Below, in pieces: positions 1 to 8,214 of a stretch of DNA of 64,000 nt (positions within the stretch are counted from its first letter, which is position 1; every line of letters starts with the position of its first letter). Source of the DNA: Pseudomonas sp. Seg1 (GTDB lineage Bacteria > Pseudomonadota > Gammaproteobacteria > Pseudomonadales > Pseudomonadaceae); NCBI RefSeq assembly GCF_018326005.1, contig NZ_AP021903.1, positions 5,731,001 through 5,795,000 of the forward strand. The letters are read 5' to 3'. The notes under the pieces were generated by a model. The model saw nothing but the letters and a program-made list of their open reading frames with translations. It ran no database searches and was not told the DNA's origin. The position numbers were made by a program, and so were the translations under genes.

Positions 1-69
1 GTCGATGGCCTGACTATTCGTAAAGTGATTGTAGTGCCCGGGAAACTGGTCAATATCGTCGCCAGCTAA
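1..69 (+). CDS. leuS: Leucyl-tRNA synthetase, C-terminal end (partial)
   Basis: The first 22 codons of the window plus a TAA stop read VDGLTIRKVIVVPGKLVNIV then AS. This matches the extreme C-terminus of class I leucyl-tRNA synthetase, where 'VRKVIVVPGKLVNIV' is the usual ending. The enzyme charges tRNA-Leu in the cytoplasm. Everything upstream is outside the window. The assignment rests on this short conserved tail and on the next genes being lptE and holA, which is the standard Pseudomonas order. Confidence 0.85.
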   Translation, partial: VDGLTIRKVIVVPGKLVNIVAS

Positions 70-77
70 TTGGATCG

Positions 78-99
78 GGCGCCGGGTTTGCCCGGCGCC
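78..99 (+). terminator. Hairpin after leuS
   Basis: A perfect 9-bp GC stem (GGCGCCGGG / CCCGGCGCC) with a TTTG loop lies just after the leuS stop. Only a weak T-run follows (AAGTAAAACCTTT), so it may be an inefficient terminator or a processing stem between leuS and lptE. Confidence 0.5.
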
Positions 100-156
100 A
101 AGTAAAACCTTTCGGGCCGCATGAACGGCCCACATGGTTTCAAGGGGAGCAACACA

Positions 157-762
157 ATGATCAAACGCAATCTGCTGGTGATGGGCCTCGCTGTGCTGCT
201 GAGCGCCTGCGGTTTCCAGCTGCGTGGTACCGGCACCAATGAACTGTCGATCAAGGAACTGGATCTGAGCGCGCGTAACGCCTATGGCGAGACCGTCACT
301 CAACTGCGTCAGGTACTGGAATCCAGCGGCGTCAAGGTTTACAGCGGCGCGCCGTACAAGCTGTTCCTGGCTGACGAACAGGAAAGCCAGCGCATTCTCA
401 GCTACGCCGGTGCCGGCCGTACGGGCGAATATCAGGTCAGCACTGTTCTGAGCTATGACATTCGTGGCGACAAGAACCTTTCCCTGCTGAGCGACAAGCT
501 TGAAGTGCAGAAAGTGTTTATCCACGACGGCAACAACCTCGTCGGCTCGGATCAGGAAGCCAACGACGCCCGTCGCGATATTCGTCGCGAGCTGGTTCAG
601 CGCATGATGCTGCGCCTGCAACAGCTGACCCCGGGTCAACTGGAGCAACTGCAGCAAGCCGCCAACAACCGCGCCAAGGCTGAAGCCGACGCGCTCGAGG
701 CGGCGCAAAAGGCTGAAGCGGAAACCCCGCGTCAGTCGCCGCTTGAAATTCCGCAGCAGTAA
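157..762 (+). CDS. lptE: LPS-assembly lipoprotein LptE
   Basis: Outer-membrane lipoprotein that plugs the LptD barrel and helps deliver lipopolysaccharide to the cell surface. The 201-residue product starts MIKRNLLVMGLAVLLSAC, a type II signal peptide with lipobox LLSA-C, followed by the family hallmark GFQLRGTG. The C-terminal third is Gln/Ala-rich and helical (QLTPGQLEQLQQ onward) and ends in a charged, probably disordered tail. An in-frame ATG exists at 121, but the ATG at 157 has a GGGGAG Shine-Dalgarno at good spacing and puts the signal peptide at the N-terminus. It lies between leuS and holA, as in other pseudomonads. Confidence 0.95.
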   Translation: MIKRNLLVMGLAVLLSACGFQLRGTGTNELSIKELDLSARNAYGETVTQLRQVLESSGVKVYSGAPYKLFLADEQESQRILSYAGAGRTGEYQVSTVLSYDIRGDKNLSLLSDKLEVQKVFIHDGNNLVGSDQEANDARRDIRRELVQRMMLRLQQLTPGQLEQLQQAANNRAKAEADALEAAQKAEAETPRQSPLEIPQQ

Positions 763-768
763 GACGTT

Positions 769-800
769 CGGGGCGCTCAGGCGCCCCGTTCGATTGTTCT
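769..800 (+). terminator. Terminator-like hairpin between lptE and holA
   Basis: Stem CGGGGCGC / GCGCCCCG with a TCAG loop (769-788), then TTCGATTGTTCTT just before the holA start at 802. It has a rho-independent shape, but holA is so close that it may attenuate transcription rather than stop it. Confidence 0.6.
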
Positions 801-801
801 T

Positions 802-1839
802 ATGAAGCTCGCTCCCGCTCAACTCGGCAAACACCTGCAAGGCGCCCTCGCGCCGGTCTACATCATCAGTGGCGATGACCCGCTGCTGTGCCAGGAAGCC
901 GCCGACGCCATCCGCAGTGCTGCGCGCCAGCAAGGTTTCGACGAACGTCAGGTCTTCGCCGCCGACGCCAATTTCGATTGGGGTACGTTGCTGCAGGCCG
1001 GCGCGAGCATGTCGTTGTTCGCCGAGAAACGCCTGCTGGAACTGCGTCTGCCTTCGGGCAAACCTGGTGACAAGGGCGCTGCCGCCTTCATCGAGTACTG
1101 CTCGCGCCCTGCGGAAGACACTGTGCTGCTGATCAGCCTGCCCAAGCTCGATGGCAGTGCGCAGAAGACCAAGTGGGGCAAGGCGCTGGTCGAAGGTCAG
1201 CAGACCCAGTTCATCCAGATCTGGCCGGTGGATGCCAATCAGCTGCCAAGCTGGATTCGTCAGCGTTTGTCGCAGGCCGGCTTGTCGGCCAGTCAGGACG
1301 CCGTCGAACTGATTGCCGCGCGCGTCGAGGGCAACCTGCTCGCCGCTGCGCAGGAAATCGAAAAGCTCAAGCTGATGGCCGAGGGTGGCCAGATTACCGT
1401 CGAAACGGTGCAGGCGGCTGTGGCCGACAGTGCACGATTCGACGTGTTTGGCCTGACCGATGCGGTGCTCAACGGTGAACCGGCCCACGCCCTGCGCATG
1501 CTCGAAGGCCTGCGTGGCGAGGGTGTCGAACCGCCAGTGATTCTCTGGGCGCTGGCGCGGGAGTTGCGCCTGCTGGCCAATATCTCGCTGCAATACAGCC
1601 AGGGCACGCCGCTGGACAAGTGTTTCAGTCAGGCGAAGCCACCGGTCTGGGACAAGCGCAAACCGTTAATGAGCAAAGCCCTGCAACGCTATACGGCGCA
1701 ACGCTGGGCGCAGTTGCTGCTCGAAGCGCAGCGCATCGATGCGCAGATCAAGGGCCAGGCGGCCGGATCGCCATGGATGAGCCTGAGTCGTTTGGCGTTA
1801 TTGATGGCCGGCCAGCGACTGTCTTTGCCTGCTGAATAA
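802..1839 (+). CDS. holA: DNA polymerase III subunit delta
   Basis: Delta is the clamp-loader 'wrench' that binds and opens the beta sliding clamp. The 345-residue product has the family length and begins MKLAPAQLGKHLQ. The N-terminal half contains the HolA signature VYIISGDDPLLCQEAADAIR and the beta-binding SLFAEKRLLELRLP. The C-terminal collar domain contains FDVFGLTDAVL and EPPVILWALARELR. The ATG directly follows the lptE terminator-like hairpin. Synteny with lptE and leuS supports the call. Confidence 0.95.
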   Translation: MKLAPAQLGKHLQGALAPVYIISGDDPLLCQEAADAIRSAARQQGFDERQVFAADANFDWGTLLQAGASMSLFAEKRLLELRLPSGKPGDKGAAAFIEYCSRPAEDTVLLISLPKLDGSAQKTKWGKALVEGQQTQFIQIWPVDANQLPSWIRQRLSQAGLSASQDAVELIAARVEGNLLAAAQEIEKLKLMAEGGQITVETVQAAVADSARFDVFGLTDAVLNGEPAHALRMLEGLRGEGVEPPVILWALARELRLLANISLQYSQGTPLDKCFSQAKPPVWDKRKPLMSKALQRYTAQRWAQLLLEAQRIDAQIKGQAAGSPWMSLSRLALLMAGQRLSLPAE

Positions 1840-1861
1840 GACGCTCAACCGCATAACGGCC

Positions 1862-1889
1862 ATTCGCGAGCCGGCTCGCGAAAGCGCCA
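1862..1889. repeat. Single REP palindrome
   Basis: CATTCGCGAGCCGGCTCGCGAAAGCGCC between holA and arfA is a lone REP-type palindrome of the CGCGAGC..GCTCGCG class seen elsewhere in this window. It contains no ORF and is likely a non-autonomous REP sequence. Confidence 0.7.
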
Positions 1890-1977
1890 GAACATTCCTA
1901 CACAACAGGCACTGGACAGACGCCCGACATCGGCAGATTATTTGCCGCGCAAAACCCACTCGATCGAGAGAACCCTC

Positions 1978-2142
1978 ATGAGCAAAAAGCCAGCGAAACA
2001 TCGCCCCAACAAGGCCAAATCCATCGTCGCCCAACCCTTGTTCCGCAGTCGCCAGGAACGACCAACCAAGGGCAAAGGCAGCTACCGCCGCGAAGCCTTC
2101 CAGTCTGACAGCTGGGAGGCTTCTTACTTTCTGGCCGCCTGA
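1978..2142 (+). CDS. arfA: Alternative ribosome-rescue factor ArfA
   Basis: Small basic protein (54 codons) that recruits release factor 2 to ribosomes stalled on non-stop mRNA. It backs up tmRNA trans-translation. The conserved core is present: PLFRSRQERPTKGKGSY then RR and a WEAS segment. This matches the ArfA pattern PLFRxRxExxKKGKGSYxRK. The start follows 'agagaaccctc'. The 3' end of the reading frame carries a strong hairpin plus T-rich run (2092-2132). In the ArfA family such a structure truncates the mRNA, so the functional protein comes from a non-stop message and is normally degraded by tmRNA tagging. Gene length and family identity look secure even though it is short. Confidence 0.88.
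   Translation: MSKKPAKHRPNKAKSIVAQPLFRSRQERPTKGKGSYRREAFQSDSWEASYFLAA
2092..2132 (+). promoter_or_regulatory. Intragenic hairpin/terminator within arfA
   Basis: GAAGCCTTCCAG (2092-2103) pairs with CTGGGAGGCTTC (2112-2123) as a 12-bp stem with one G-U pair and an 8-nt loop, followed by TTACTTTCT. It covers codons about 39-49 of arfA, before the stop codon. By analogy with E. coli arfA this is where transcription stops or RNase III cuts. The result is a non-stop mRNA whose translation is controlled by trans-translation capacity. Confidence 0.75.
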
Positions 2143-2202
2143 AGCGCAGTACCCCCGGTCATGTTAAGGTCTGCACCTGATTCGTTTCCCCTGGAACTGT
2201 GC

Positions 2203-3525
2203 ATGCCCCTAAGTCTTTCCCGTCGCTGGCCTGTTCGCCAGATGATCGCTGCCTCCAGCTTCATTCTGCTTGTCGCCTGCGCGGAAAAACCGACCGCCGC
2301 CGACGCGCAACCTCTCCAAGCCGCTCCTGTCGCCACGGCCCCAGCGATCATCCCGCCGGTAGTGCCGTCCGCCGACCCTCTCGATCTTCAGCCGACCCAG
2401 ACCTTCGCCGAATGGCAAGCAGGTTTCCGCAAGGATGCCCTGGCCGCCGGGATCCGCGCCGACCTGTTTGATCGCGCATTTGCCAATGTCAGCTTCGACG
2501 CCAGCGTGATTCGCGCCGACCGCAGTCAGCCGGAATTCTCCCGCCCGGTGTGGGAATACCTCGATGGCGCCCTTTCGCCATTGCGCGTGCGCAAAGGTCA
2601 GGCATTGATCAACCAGTACGCCGACATTCTGCAAAGCATCGAACAGCGTTATGGCGTTGACCGTCAGGCCTTGGTGTCGGTGTGGGGCATGGAGAGTAAC
2701 TTCGGTCAGTTCCAGGGCAGCAAGTCGGTAATCAACTCGCTGGCCACCCTCGCCTACGAAGGCCGCCGCCCGGGCTTTGCCCACGCGCAATTGATCGCAG
2801 CCCTGCAGATTCTGCAACAGGGCGATATCACGCCGGAGAAGATGCTTGGCTCCTGGGCTGGCGCGATGGGTCAGACTCAATTCATTCCGACCACCTACAA
2901 CACCCATGCGGTGGATTTCGATGGCGACGGCCGCCGCGACATCTGGGGCAGCCCTGCCGATGCGCTGGCCTCGACGGCGCATTACCTGCAAAGCTCAGGC
3001 TGGCAGCGCGGGCAGCCGTGGGGTTTTGAGGTGCAATTGCCGAGCAGCTTCAACTACACGCTGGCCGACGGCACCATTCGTAAAAGCGTCGCCGAATGGC
3101 GGCAACTGGGCGTGATCCTGCCGAATGGCGGTCAAGTACCTGCGGGCTCCGAGCAACTGCCGGCCGCCCTGTTGCTGCCGGCCGGTTATCGAGGCCCCGC
3201 GTTCCTGATCCTCGACAACTTCCGAGCGATCCTCAAGTACAACAATTCTTCGTCGTACGCCTTGGCGGTGAGCCTGTTGTCCGAGCGCTTCAATGGCGGT
3301 GGTCTGATCAACGGCACCTGGCCGAAAGATGATCTGCCGCTGAGCCGTACCGAGCGCATCGAGTTGCAGACCCTGCTGAGTGCACGCAACTATGATGCGG
3401 GCACAGCGGACGGGATTATCGGCGCCAATACGCGCAAGGCGATCCGCAGTGCACAGCAGTCGTTTGGCTGGCCGGCGGATGGCTATCCGACGCATAAGCT
3501 GCTTGAGAGCCTGCGTAGCCAGTAA
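2203..3525 (+). CDS. Lytic murein transglycosylase (MltB-like) with C-terminal peptidoglycan-binding domain
   Basis: Cleaves the glycan backbone of peptidoglycan to 1,6-anhydro-muramyl products. Starting at 2203 gives MPLSLSRRWPVRQMIAAS and a hydrophobic stretch ending LLVAC, a lipoprotein signal. A Pro/Ala-rich linker follows, then the MltB-type catalytic domain (residues about 70-350) with SVWGMESNFGQ, whose Glu is the expected catalytic acid, and AGAMGQTQFIPTTY. Residues about 375-440 form a PG_binding_1 domain (RNYDAGTADGIIGANTRKAI). An upstream ATG at 2161 would bury the signal peptide. It is distinct from the MltB/SltB1 homologue at 9225. Likely periplasmic face of the outer membrane. 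Confidence 0.88.
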   Translation: MPLSLSRRWPVRQMIAASSFILLVACAEKPTAADAQPLQAAPVATAPAIIPPVVPSADPLDLQPTQTFAEWQAGFRKDALAAGIRADLFDRAFANVSFDASVIRADRSQPEFSRPVWEYLDGALSPLRVRKGQALINQYADILQSIEQRYGVDRQALVSVWGMESNFGQFQGSKSVINSLATLAYEGRRPGFAHAQLIAALQILQQGDITPEKMLGSWAGAMGQTQFIPTTYNTHAVDFDGDGRRDIWGSPADALASTAHYLQSSGWQRGQPWGFEVQLPSSFNYTLADGTIRKSVAEWRQLGVILPNGGQVPAGSEQLPAALLLPAGYRGPAFLILDNFRAILKYNNSSSYALAVSLLSERFNGGGLINGTWPKDDLPLSRTERIELQTLLSARNYDAGTADGIIGANTRKAIRSAQQSFGWPADGYPTHKLLESLRSQ

Positions 3526-3528
3526 AAG

Positions 3529-3620
3529 CATCGCGGGCAAGCCCGCCCACACAGGTTCAGCGGTGATCACAATATCTGTGTACACCACGAATCTTGTGGG
3601 AGCGGGCTTGCCCGCGAAGA
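3529..3620. repeat. REP pair (REPIN)
   Basis: Two inverted REP units, TCGCGGGCAAGCCCGCCCAC and GTGGGAGCGGGCTTGCCCGCGA, face each other around about 50 bp of spacer between two convergent genes. This is the typical Pseudomonas REP doublet. Confidence 0.8.
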
Positions 3621-3642
3621 CTGACGAATTGACGATAACTCT

Positions 3643-4593
3643 CTACCGTCGAACCACCACATCCTGCTCCAGCATCAACTCCTTCTTCCCCGCATCCAGT
3701 CGAACCAGCGCGCCCAACGGCAAAGTCAGATTCGGATCGCAATGGCCGCTTCGCCACCCCGATAGCACCGGAATCCGCAACGGTTCGAAAGTCTGCTTGA
3801 GCAAGCGGTTGAGCGCCTCGACTTCTACCCCCGCGATATCCCCGACCAGCACACCGCGCAGTTTTGCCAACTTGCCGGCCAGACGCATCTGGGTCAGCAA
3901 TCGGTCGATGCGATACAGCGGTTCGTTGACATCTTCGATGAGCAAAATCACCCCCTCGACATCGATTTCATAAGGCGTACCGAGGGTCGAGGCGATCATT
4001 GCCAGATTGCCGCCGAGCAAGCGTCCATGGGCGATCCCGGGCTCGACCGTGGTCAATGGGTGAGCCACCGGGTGACTCAACACACTCCCCGCCTTCACCT
4101 GGCCACGGAGCATGGCGAAAAACGAGGCGACGGTCGGCGGTTCCTTGTCACCCAACAAGTCCGCATTGAGCAGCGGCCCGTGAAAGGTTACGAAGCCTGC
4201 GTAACGGCTGATGGCCAGGTGCAGGGCGGTGATGTCGCTGTAGCCGACAAACGGCTTGGCGTTGCGGCTCAGCAGATCGAAGTCGATACGGTCCAGCAGC
4301 CGTGGCGTACCGTAGCCACCGCGCAGGCAGATAATGGCGTCGACCTCGGGATCAGCGAATGCGGCATGCAAATCGTTGAGTCGCACGTCATCGCTGCCGG
4401 CCAGGTAGCCGTCCTTCTCATGAACGCCCGGGAACACCCGTAATTCGTAACCACGGGCACGCATCCACTGCACAGCCTTGTCCGTGTCCAGCGCGCCGGG
4501 GCCGGCTGGGGCAATGACACCGATCAGCCCCTCTGACGGCAGGGCTGGTACAGGCTTATGCGGGAACAGGGTGTGGGTCGGTCGAACGGTCAT
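3643..4593 (-). CDS. ldcA: LD-carboxypeptidase (muramoyltetrapeptide carboxypeptidase, S66)
   Basis: Removes the terminal D-Ala from murein tetrapeptides during cytoplasmic peptidoglycan recycling. The 316 residues match the family size. S66 landmarks are visible in order: GVIAPAGP near the N-terminus, CLRGGYGTPRLLDRID, GYSDITALHLA (nucleophile Ser), GRLLGGNLAMI, LLIEDVNEPLYRIDRLL (Glu) and SGHCDPNLTLPLGA (His). No signal peptide is seen, consistent with a cytoplasmic enzyme. It is convergent with the upstream lytic transglycosylase, so a recycling enzyme sits next to a murein-cutting one. Confidence 0.92.
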   Translation of the reverse strand: MTVRPTHTLFPHKPVPALPSEGLIGVIAPAGPGALDTDKAVQWMRARGYELRVFPGVHEKDGYLAGSDDVRLNDLHAAFADPEVDAIICLRGGYGTPRLLDRIDFDLLSRNAKPFVGYSDITALHLAISRYAGFVTFHGPLLNADLLGDKEPPTVASFFAMLRGQVKAGSVLSHPVAHPLTTVEPGIAHGRLLGGNLAMIASTLGTPYEIDVEGVILLIEDVNEPLYRIDRLLTQMRLAGKLAKLRGVLVGDIAGVEVEALNRLLKQTFEPLRIPVLSGWRSGHCDPNLTLPLGALVRLDAGKKELMLEQDVVVRR

Positions 4594-4675
4594 CCGTGGG
4601 GCTCCGTGTGTGAAGTCGTGCAGACACAGTAGTCAGGAACACATATAAACAAAAGAGGCATTGTGGCCCAGTAAC

Positions 4676-4772
4676 TTGTGGCGAGGGAGCTTGCTCCCGC
4701 TAGAGTGCGCAGCAGTCCCAAGCATACTGGGGTCGCTGCGCAACCCTGCGGGTGTAAGCTCCCTCGCCACAG
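4676..4772. repeat. REP pair (REPIN)
   Basis: CTTGTGGCGAGGGAGCTTGCTCCCGC and its inverted partner GTAAGCTCCCTCGCCACAG flank a spacer that itself has GCGCAGCAGT..GCTGCGC complementarity. It is located between ldcA and the lipA terminator. The region 4594-4795 contains nothing else recognisable. Confidence 0.8.
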
Positions 4773-4794
4773 GTTAAGTGGTCAAACTTCCCAT

Positions 4795-4823
4795 ACAAAA
4801 ATACCCGCCGAGGCGGGTATTTT
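4795..4823 (-). terminator. Rho-independent terminator after lipA
   Basis: On the minus strand, ATACCCGC / GCGGGTAT with a 4-nt loop (4801-4820) is followed by a run of T (plus-strand AAAA at 4797-4800). It lies 20 bp downstream of the lipA stop. T residues on the other side suggest it can work in both directions. Confidence 0.85.
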
Positions 4824-4843
4824 GTGAAGCCTTCAGCGCTGGA

Positions 4844-5866
4844 TCAGGAACCCAGCAGCTCAGCCTTGACCAGCTTCGCCTGCTCGTCGGCGTGGTACGA
4901 AGAACGCACCAGCGGACCCGAAGCAACGTTCTTGAAGCCCATCTTGTAACCTTCCTCGGCGAACCAGGCGAAGGTGTCCGGGTGCACGAAACGCTGCACC
5001 GGCAAGTGGCTGCGCGACGGTTGCAGGTACTGGCCCAAGGTCAGCATGTCGATGTCGTGTTCGCGCATGCGCTTCATGACTTCGATGACCTCTTCGTCGG
5101 TCTCGCCCAGACCCAGCATCAGGCCGGATTTGGTTGGAATGTGCGGCATCATCTGCTTGAAGCGCTGCAGCAGGGTCAGCGACCACTGGTAGTCCGAACC
5201 CGGACGCGCAGCCTTGTACAGGCGCGGTACGGTTTCCAGGTTGTGGTTGAACACATCCGGCGGCTCGGCGGCAGTGATTTCCAGGGCGATGTCCATGCGA
5301 CCACGGTAGTCCGGAACCAGGGTTTCCAGCTGCACGTTCGGCGACAGTTTGCGAATTTCGCGGATGCAGTCGGCAAAGTGCTGAGCACCGCCATCACGCA
5401 GGTCGTCGCGGTCAACGGAGGTGATCACCACATACTTGAGCTTGAGGTCAGCGATGGCAATGGCCAGGCTTTCCGGCTCGTTGACGTCCAGTGGCTTCGG
5501 ACGACCGTGGCCAACGTCGCAGAACGGGCAGCGACGGGTGCAGATGTCGCCCATGATCATGAACGTCGCGGTGCCGCCGGAGAAGCATTCGCCCAGGTTC
5601 GGGCAGGACGCTTCTTCGCAAACGCTGTGCAGCTTGTGTTTGCGCAGCAGGCTCTTGATCCGGTCGACTTCCGGCGAAACCGGAATACGTACACGAATCC
5701 AGTCAGGTTTCTTCGGCAGTTCGGTGGTCGGAATGATCTTTACCGGGATGCGTGCAACCTTCTCGGCGCCGCGCAGCTTGACGCCGGCTTCAACCTTGGG
5801 ACGCGGGGCCGGGCGCTCGGTCACGTCGAGCGTCGGGATCATGGTTTGCACTGCATCAGTAGTCAT
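4844..5866 (-). CDS. lipA: Lipoyl synthase
   Basis: Radical SAM enzyme that inserts two sulfurs into octanoyl groups carried by E2 and GcvH proteins. The product is 340 residues. The auxiliary cluster motif [12 protein letters not shown] and the radical-SAM motif CTRRCPFC are both intact, and the C-terminus carries [19 protein letters not shown]. It lies immediately downstream of lipB, so octanoyl transfer and sulfur insertion are encoded consecutively. An alternative internal start (MIPTLDVTE) exists, but the longer N-terminus is usual in Pseudomonas. Confidence 0.97.
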   Translation of the reverse strand: MTTDAVQTMIPTLDVTERPAPRPKVEAGVKLRGAEKVARIPVKIIPTTELPKKPDWIRVRIPVSPEVDRIKSLLRKHKLHSVCEEASCPNLGECFSGGTATFMIMGDICTRRCPFCDVGHGRPKPLDVNEPESLAIAIADLKLKYVVITSVDRDDLRDGGAQHFADCIREIRKLSPNVQLETLVPDYRGRMDIALEITAAEPPDVFNHNLETVPRLYKAARPGSDYQWSLTLLQRFKQMMPHIPTKSGLMLGLGETDEEVIEVMKRMREHDIDMLTLGQYLQPSRSHLPVQRFVHPDTFAWFAEEGYKMGFKNVASGPLVRSSYHADEQAKLVKAELLGS

Positions 5867-5867
5867 A

Positions 5868-6515
5868 TCAGTCGATTCCGCCCGTCAGGGTCGTCTGCTC
5901 AGCATAGTCGAGGTGTTTGACGAGCTGCGCACGCAGCCGGGCACTTACCTCGGCAAATTCAATCGATCCTGCGTGATCGCTCAGCTGGGTCATCGCCAGC
6001 CCGGCATAGCCGCAGGGATTAATCCGTCGAAACGGTTCCAGGTTCATATCCACGTTCAGGGCCAGGCCATGAAAGGAACAACCGTGGCGAATCCGCAAAC
6101 CCAGTGAAGCGATTTTCGCTCCATCGACGTAGACGCCGGGAGCATCGGGCTTGGCCGCTGCGGTCACGCCGTAGCTGGCCAGCAATTCGATCAGGCAAAG
6201 CTCCATGCGACTGACCAGATCACGCACGCCGAAACCCAGCTTGCGCACATCCAGCAACAGGTAAGCCACCAATTGGCCGGGGCCATGATAAGTCACCTGC
6301 CCGCCGCGATCGACCTGCACCACCGGGATATCTCCCGGCAGCAACAGATGTTCGGCCTTGCCGGCCTGGCCCTGAGTGAACACCGGCGGGTGCTCGACGA
6401 GCCAGATTTCGTCGGCGGCATCGCTGCCGCGTTCGTTGGTAAAGCGTTGCATGGCATGCCAGACCGGCTCGTAAGCCATCTGGCCGAGCTCACGAAAGCC
6501 CAGCGTGCCAGACAT
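5868..6515 (-). CDS. lipB: Octanoyltransferase LipB
   Basis: Transfers octanoate from acyl carrier protein to lipoyl domains, the first step of endogenous lipoylation. The product is 215 residues. Motifs seen: [19 protein letters not shown], the active-site lysine region [19 protein letters not shown], and the cysteine in [10 protein letters not shown]. The ATG at 6515 overlaps the TGA of the DUF493 gene as TGATG, which argues for translational coupling. A GTG one codon upstream is possible. It is followed 1 bp later by lipA. Confidence 0.96.
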   Translation of the reverse strand: MSGTLGFRELGQMAYEPVWHAMQRFTNERGSDAADEIWLVEHPPVFTQGQAGKAEHLLLPGDIPVVQVDRGGQVTYHGPGQLVAYLLLDVRKLGFGVRDLVSRMELCLIELLASYGVTAAAKPDAPGVYVDGAKIASLGLRIRHGCSFHGLALNVDMNLEPFRRINPCGYAGLAMTQLSDHAGSIEFAEVSARLRAQLVKHLDYAEQTTLTGGID

Positions 6516-6790
6516 CACAACACCATGTGCACGAAGCCGGTCGCCCGCAGTTCGCTGTTGATGTTGTACAGCTGATCCTGGTCGGTCGCGACGATGTGCA
6601 ACTGGATAGTGGTGTATTTGCCGTTGGTGCTTTGACGCTCGTCGATGCGCTCGTCATTGATGGTCGCGTGTTTCAGGACGATCTCGATGATCCTGTCCTT
6701 GTTGCCAACACCCGTATCGCTGATCACCTTAATCGGATAATCAGTCTGAGGGAATTCGATCTTTGGCGCCTTTACTTCGGTATCGGTCAT
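6515..6790 (-). CDS. ybeD: DUF493 (YbeD) family protein
   Basis: Small cytoplasmic protein of 91 residues with an ACT-like ferredoxin fold in the family. No biochemical role is established. It contains [13 protein letters not shown], then [19 protein letters not shown] and the C-terminal [12 protein letters not shown]. The start at 6790 (MTDTEVK) fits family length, while an upstream in-frame start would add residues not typical of the family. The conserved order dacA-ybeD-lipB-lipA is kept here, with TGATG overlap to lipB. Confidence 0.9.
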   Translation of the reverse strand: MTDTEVKAPKIEFPQTDYPIKVISDTGVGNKDRIIEIVLKHATINDERIDERQSTNGKYTTIQLHIVATDQDQLYNINSELRATGFVHMVL

Positions 6791-6822
6791 GGCGTAACGG
6801 CCTCGTAAGCCGTGGTAACGCA

Positions 6823-6855
6823 CATGGCCCCGCACCGGATCGGGGCGGGGCCATG
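6823..6855 (-). terminator. Hairpin between dacA and ybeD
   Basis: CATGGCCCCGC pairs with GCGGGGCCATG (11 bp) in the gap between dacA and ybeD. There is no T-run, so it may be a partial terminator or an mRNA-stabilising stem that separates dacA expression from the lip genes. Confidence 0.5.
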
Positions 6856-6869
6856 CAGGTCAACACAAA

Positions 6870-8027
6870 TCAGTTGAACAAGCCGTAGAAGAATAGACGG
6901 ATGCTATCCCACATGCGGCGGAAGATACCACCCTCCTCGACGCCATCCAGAGCAATCAGGTCAGCGCTGTGCACGACCTTGTCTTCCAGTTTGACTTCGA
7001 CTTTACCGATCACGTCGCCCTTGGCGATTGGCGCGGTCAGTTGCGGGTTCATGGTCATGCTGGCAGCGAGCTTCTTCAGCTGGCCTTTCGGCAGAGTCAT
7101 GGTCAGGTCTTCAGCCAGGCCGGCCTTGACTTGATTGGTGGTGCCTTTCCACACCGGGGCCTGAGCCAGTTCGGTGCCCTTCTGATAGAAGGTCTGGGTT
7201 TCGAAGAAGCGGAAACCGTAGGTCAGCAGCTTCTGGGTTTCAGCGGCGCGAGCCACTTCGCTGTTGGTGCCGAACACTACAGCGATCAGGCGCTGGCCGT
7301 CACGTACAGCCGAGGACACCATGCAGTAGCCGGCTTCGTCGGTGTGACCGGTTTTCAGGCCGTCAACAGTCTTGTCGCGCCACAGCAGCAGGTTGCGGTT
7401 AGGTTGCTTGATACCGTTCCAGAAGAACTCTTTCTGCGAGTAGATCGCGTAGTGAGCCGGGTCTTCGTGGATGATCGCGCGGGCCAGGATCGCCATGTCG
7501 TGAGCCGACGAGTAGTGCTCAGGGTTTGGCAGACCGGTCGGGTTCATGAAGTGGGAGTTGGTCATGCCCAGATCGGTGACAGTCTTGTTCATCAGGTCGG
7601 CGAAGGCGTCTTCGCTGCCGGCGATGTGCTCGGACAGCGCCACGCTGGCGTCGTTGCCGGACTGAATGATGATGCCGTGCAGCAGGTCGCTGACCGTCAC
7701 CTGCGAGCCGACCTTGATGAACATCCGCGAACCACCGGTGCGCCAGGCGTTTTCGCTGACGGTCACCGGGTCGTTTTCACCGATCTGGCCGCGACGGATT
7801 TCCAGCGTAGCGATGTACGCGGTCATCAGTTTGGTCAGGCTGGCCGGAGGCAGGCGCTGGTCGCCATTGTTTTCGACCAGCACGTTGCCGCTGCTGGCGT
7901 CCATCAGAACGTAAGCTTTTGCGGCCAGTTGAGGTGGCGACGGCATCATCTCGGCCGCGAAGGCGGCTGGCGAGAGGAGCAGCGGGACTAGCAGACACAG
8001 GCGTTTGGCAAAGGTGGTGATGTTCAT
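6870..8027 (-). CDS. dacA: D-alanyl-D-alanine carboxypeptidase (PBP5/6 type)
   Basis: Periplasmic low-molecular-weight penicillin-binding protein that trims D-Ala from pentapeptides and so limits cross-linking. The product is 385 residues. The signal peptide is MNITTFAKRLCLLVPLLL and ends near AAFA. Catalytic motifs: SLTK (in PPASLTKLMTAY), SGN (IIQSGNDASVAL) and KTG (VDGLKTGHTDEAG). The C-terminal beta domain and the amphipathic membrane-anchor helix (FRRMWDSIRLFFYGLFN) are present. The chosen start at 8027 places the signal peptide first. P. aeruginosa calls its homologue dacC. It heads the ybeD-lipB-lipA run. Confidence 0.95.
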   Translation of the reverse strand: MNITTFAKRLCLLVPLLLSPAAFAAEMMPSPPQLAAKAYVLMDASSGNVLVENNGDQRLPPASLTKLMTAYIATLEIRRGQIGENDPVTVSENAWRTGGSRMFIKVGSQVTVSDLLHGIIIQSGNDASVALSEHIAGSEDAFADLMNKTVTDLGMTNSHFMNPTGLPNPEHYSSAHDMAILARAIIHEDPAHYAIYSQKEFFWNGIKQPNRNLLLWRDKTVDGLKTGHTDEAGYCMVSSAVRDGQRLIAVVFGTNSEVARAAETQKLLTYGFRFFETQTFYQKGTELAQAPVWKGTTNQVKAGLAEDLTMTLPKGQLKKLAASMTMNPQLTAPIAKGDVIGKVEVKLEDKVVHSADLIALDGVEEGGIFRRMWDSIRLFFYGLFN

Positions 8028-8214
8028 CCGTCTCTCGAAATCGCTAATGGAAACTGTCCTTGCGGACAAAATTTAATCAGATGACTTTCTAACGAGCCAT
8101 CGCGTGTTCAGTTGCTCACTCCAGTCACCCTTGCCGGGCTTTTGTTCTTCGACGAGCCAACAACCTGGTTCACCCCCCAATACCGCAAGTGAACCGTCAA
8201 TCAAGTTCTACGTA

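Noticed and set aside
4778..5920. A 380-codon open frame opposite lipA, and similar long frames opposite mrdA (11916-13460), proA (14741-16363) and dacA (6969-7991).
   Set aside because: All lie exactly over well-identified genes on the other strand and have Arg/His/Gln-rich, domain-free translations.
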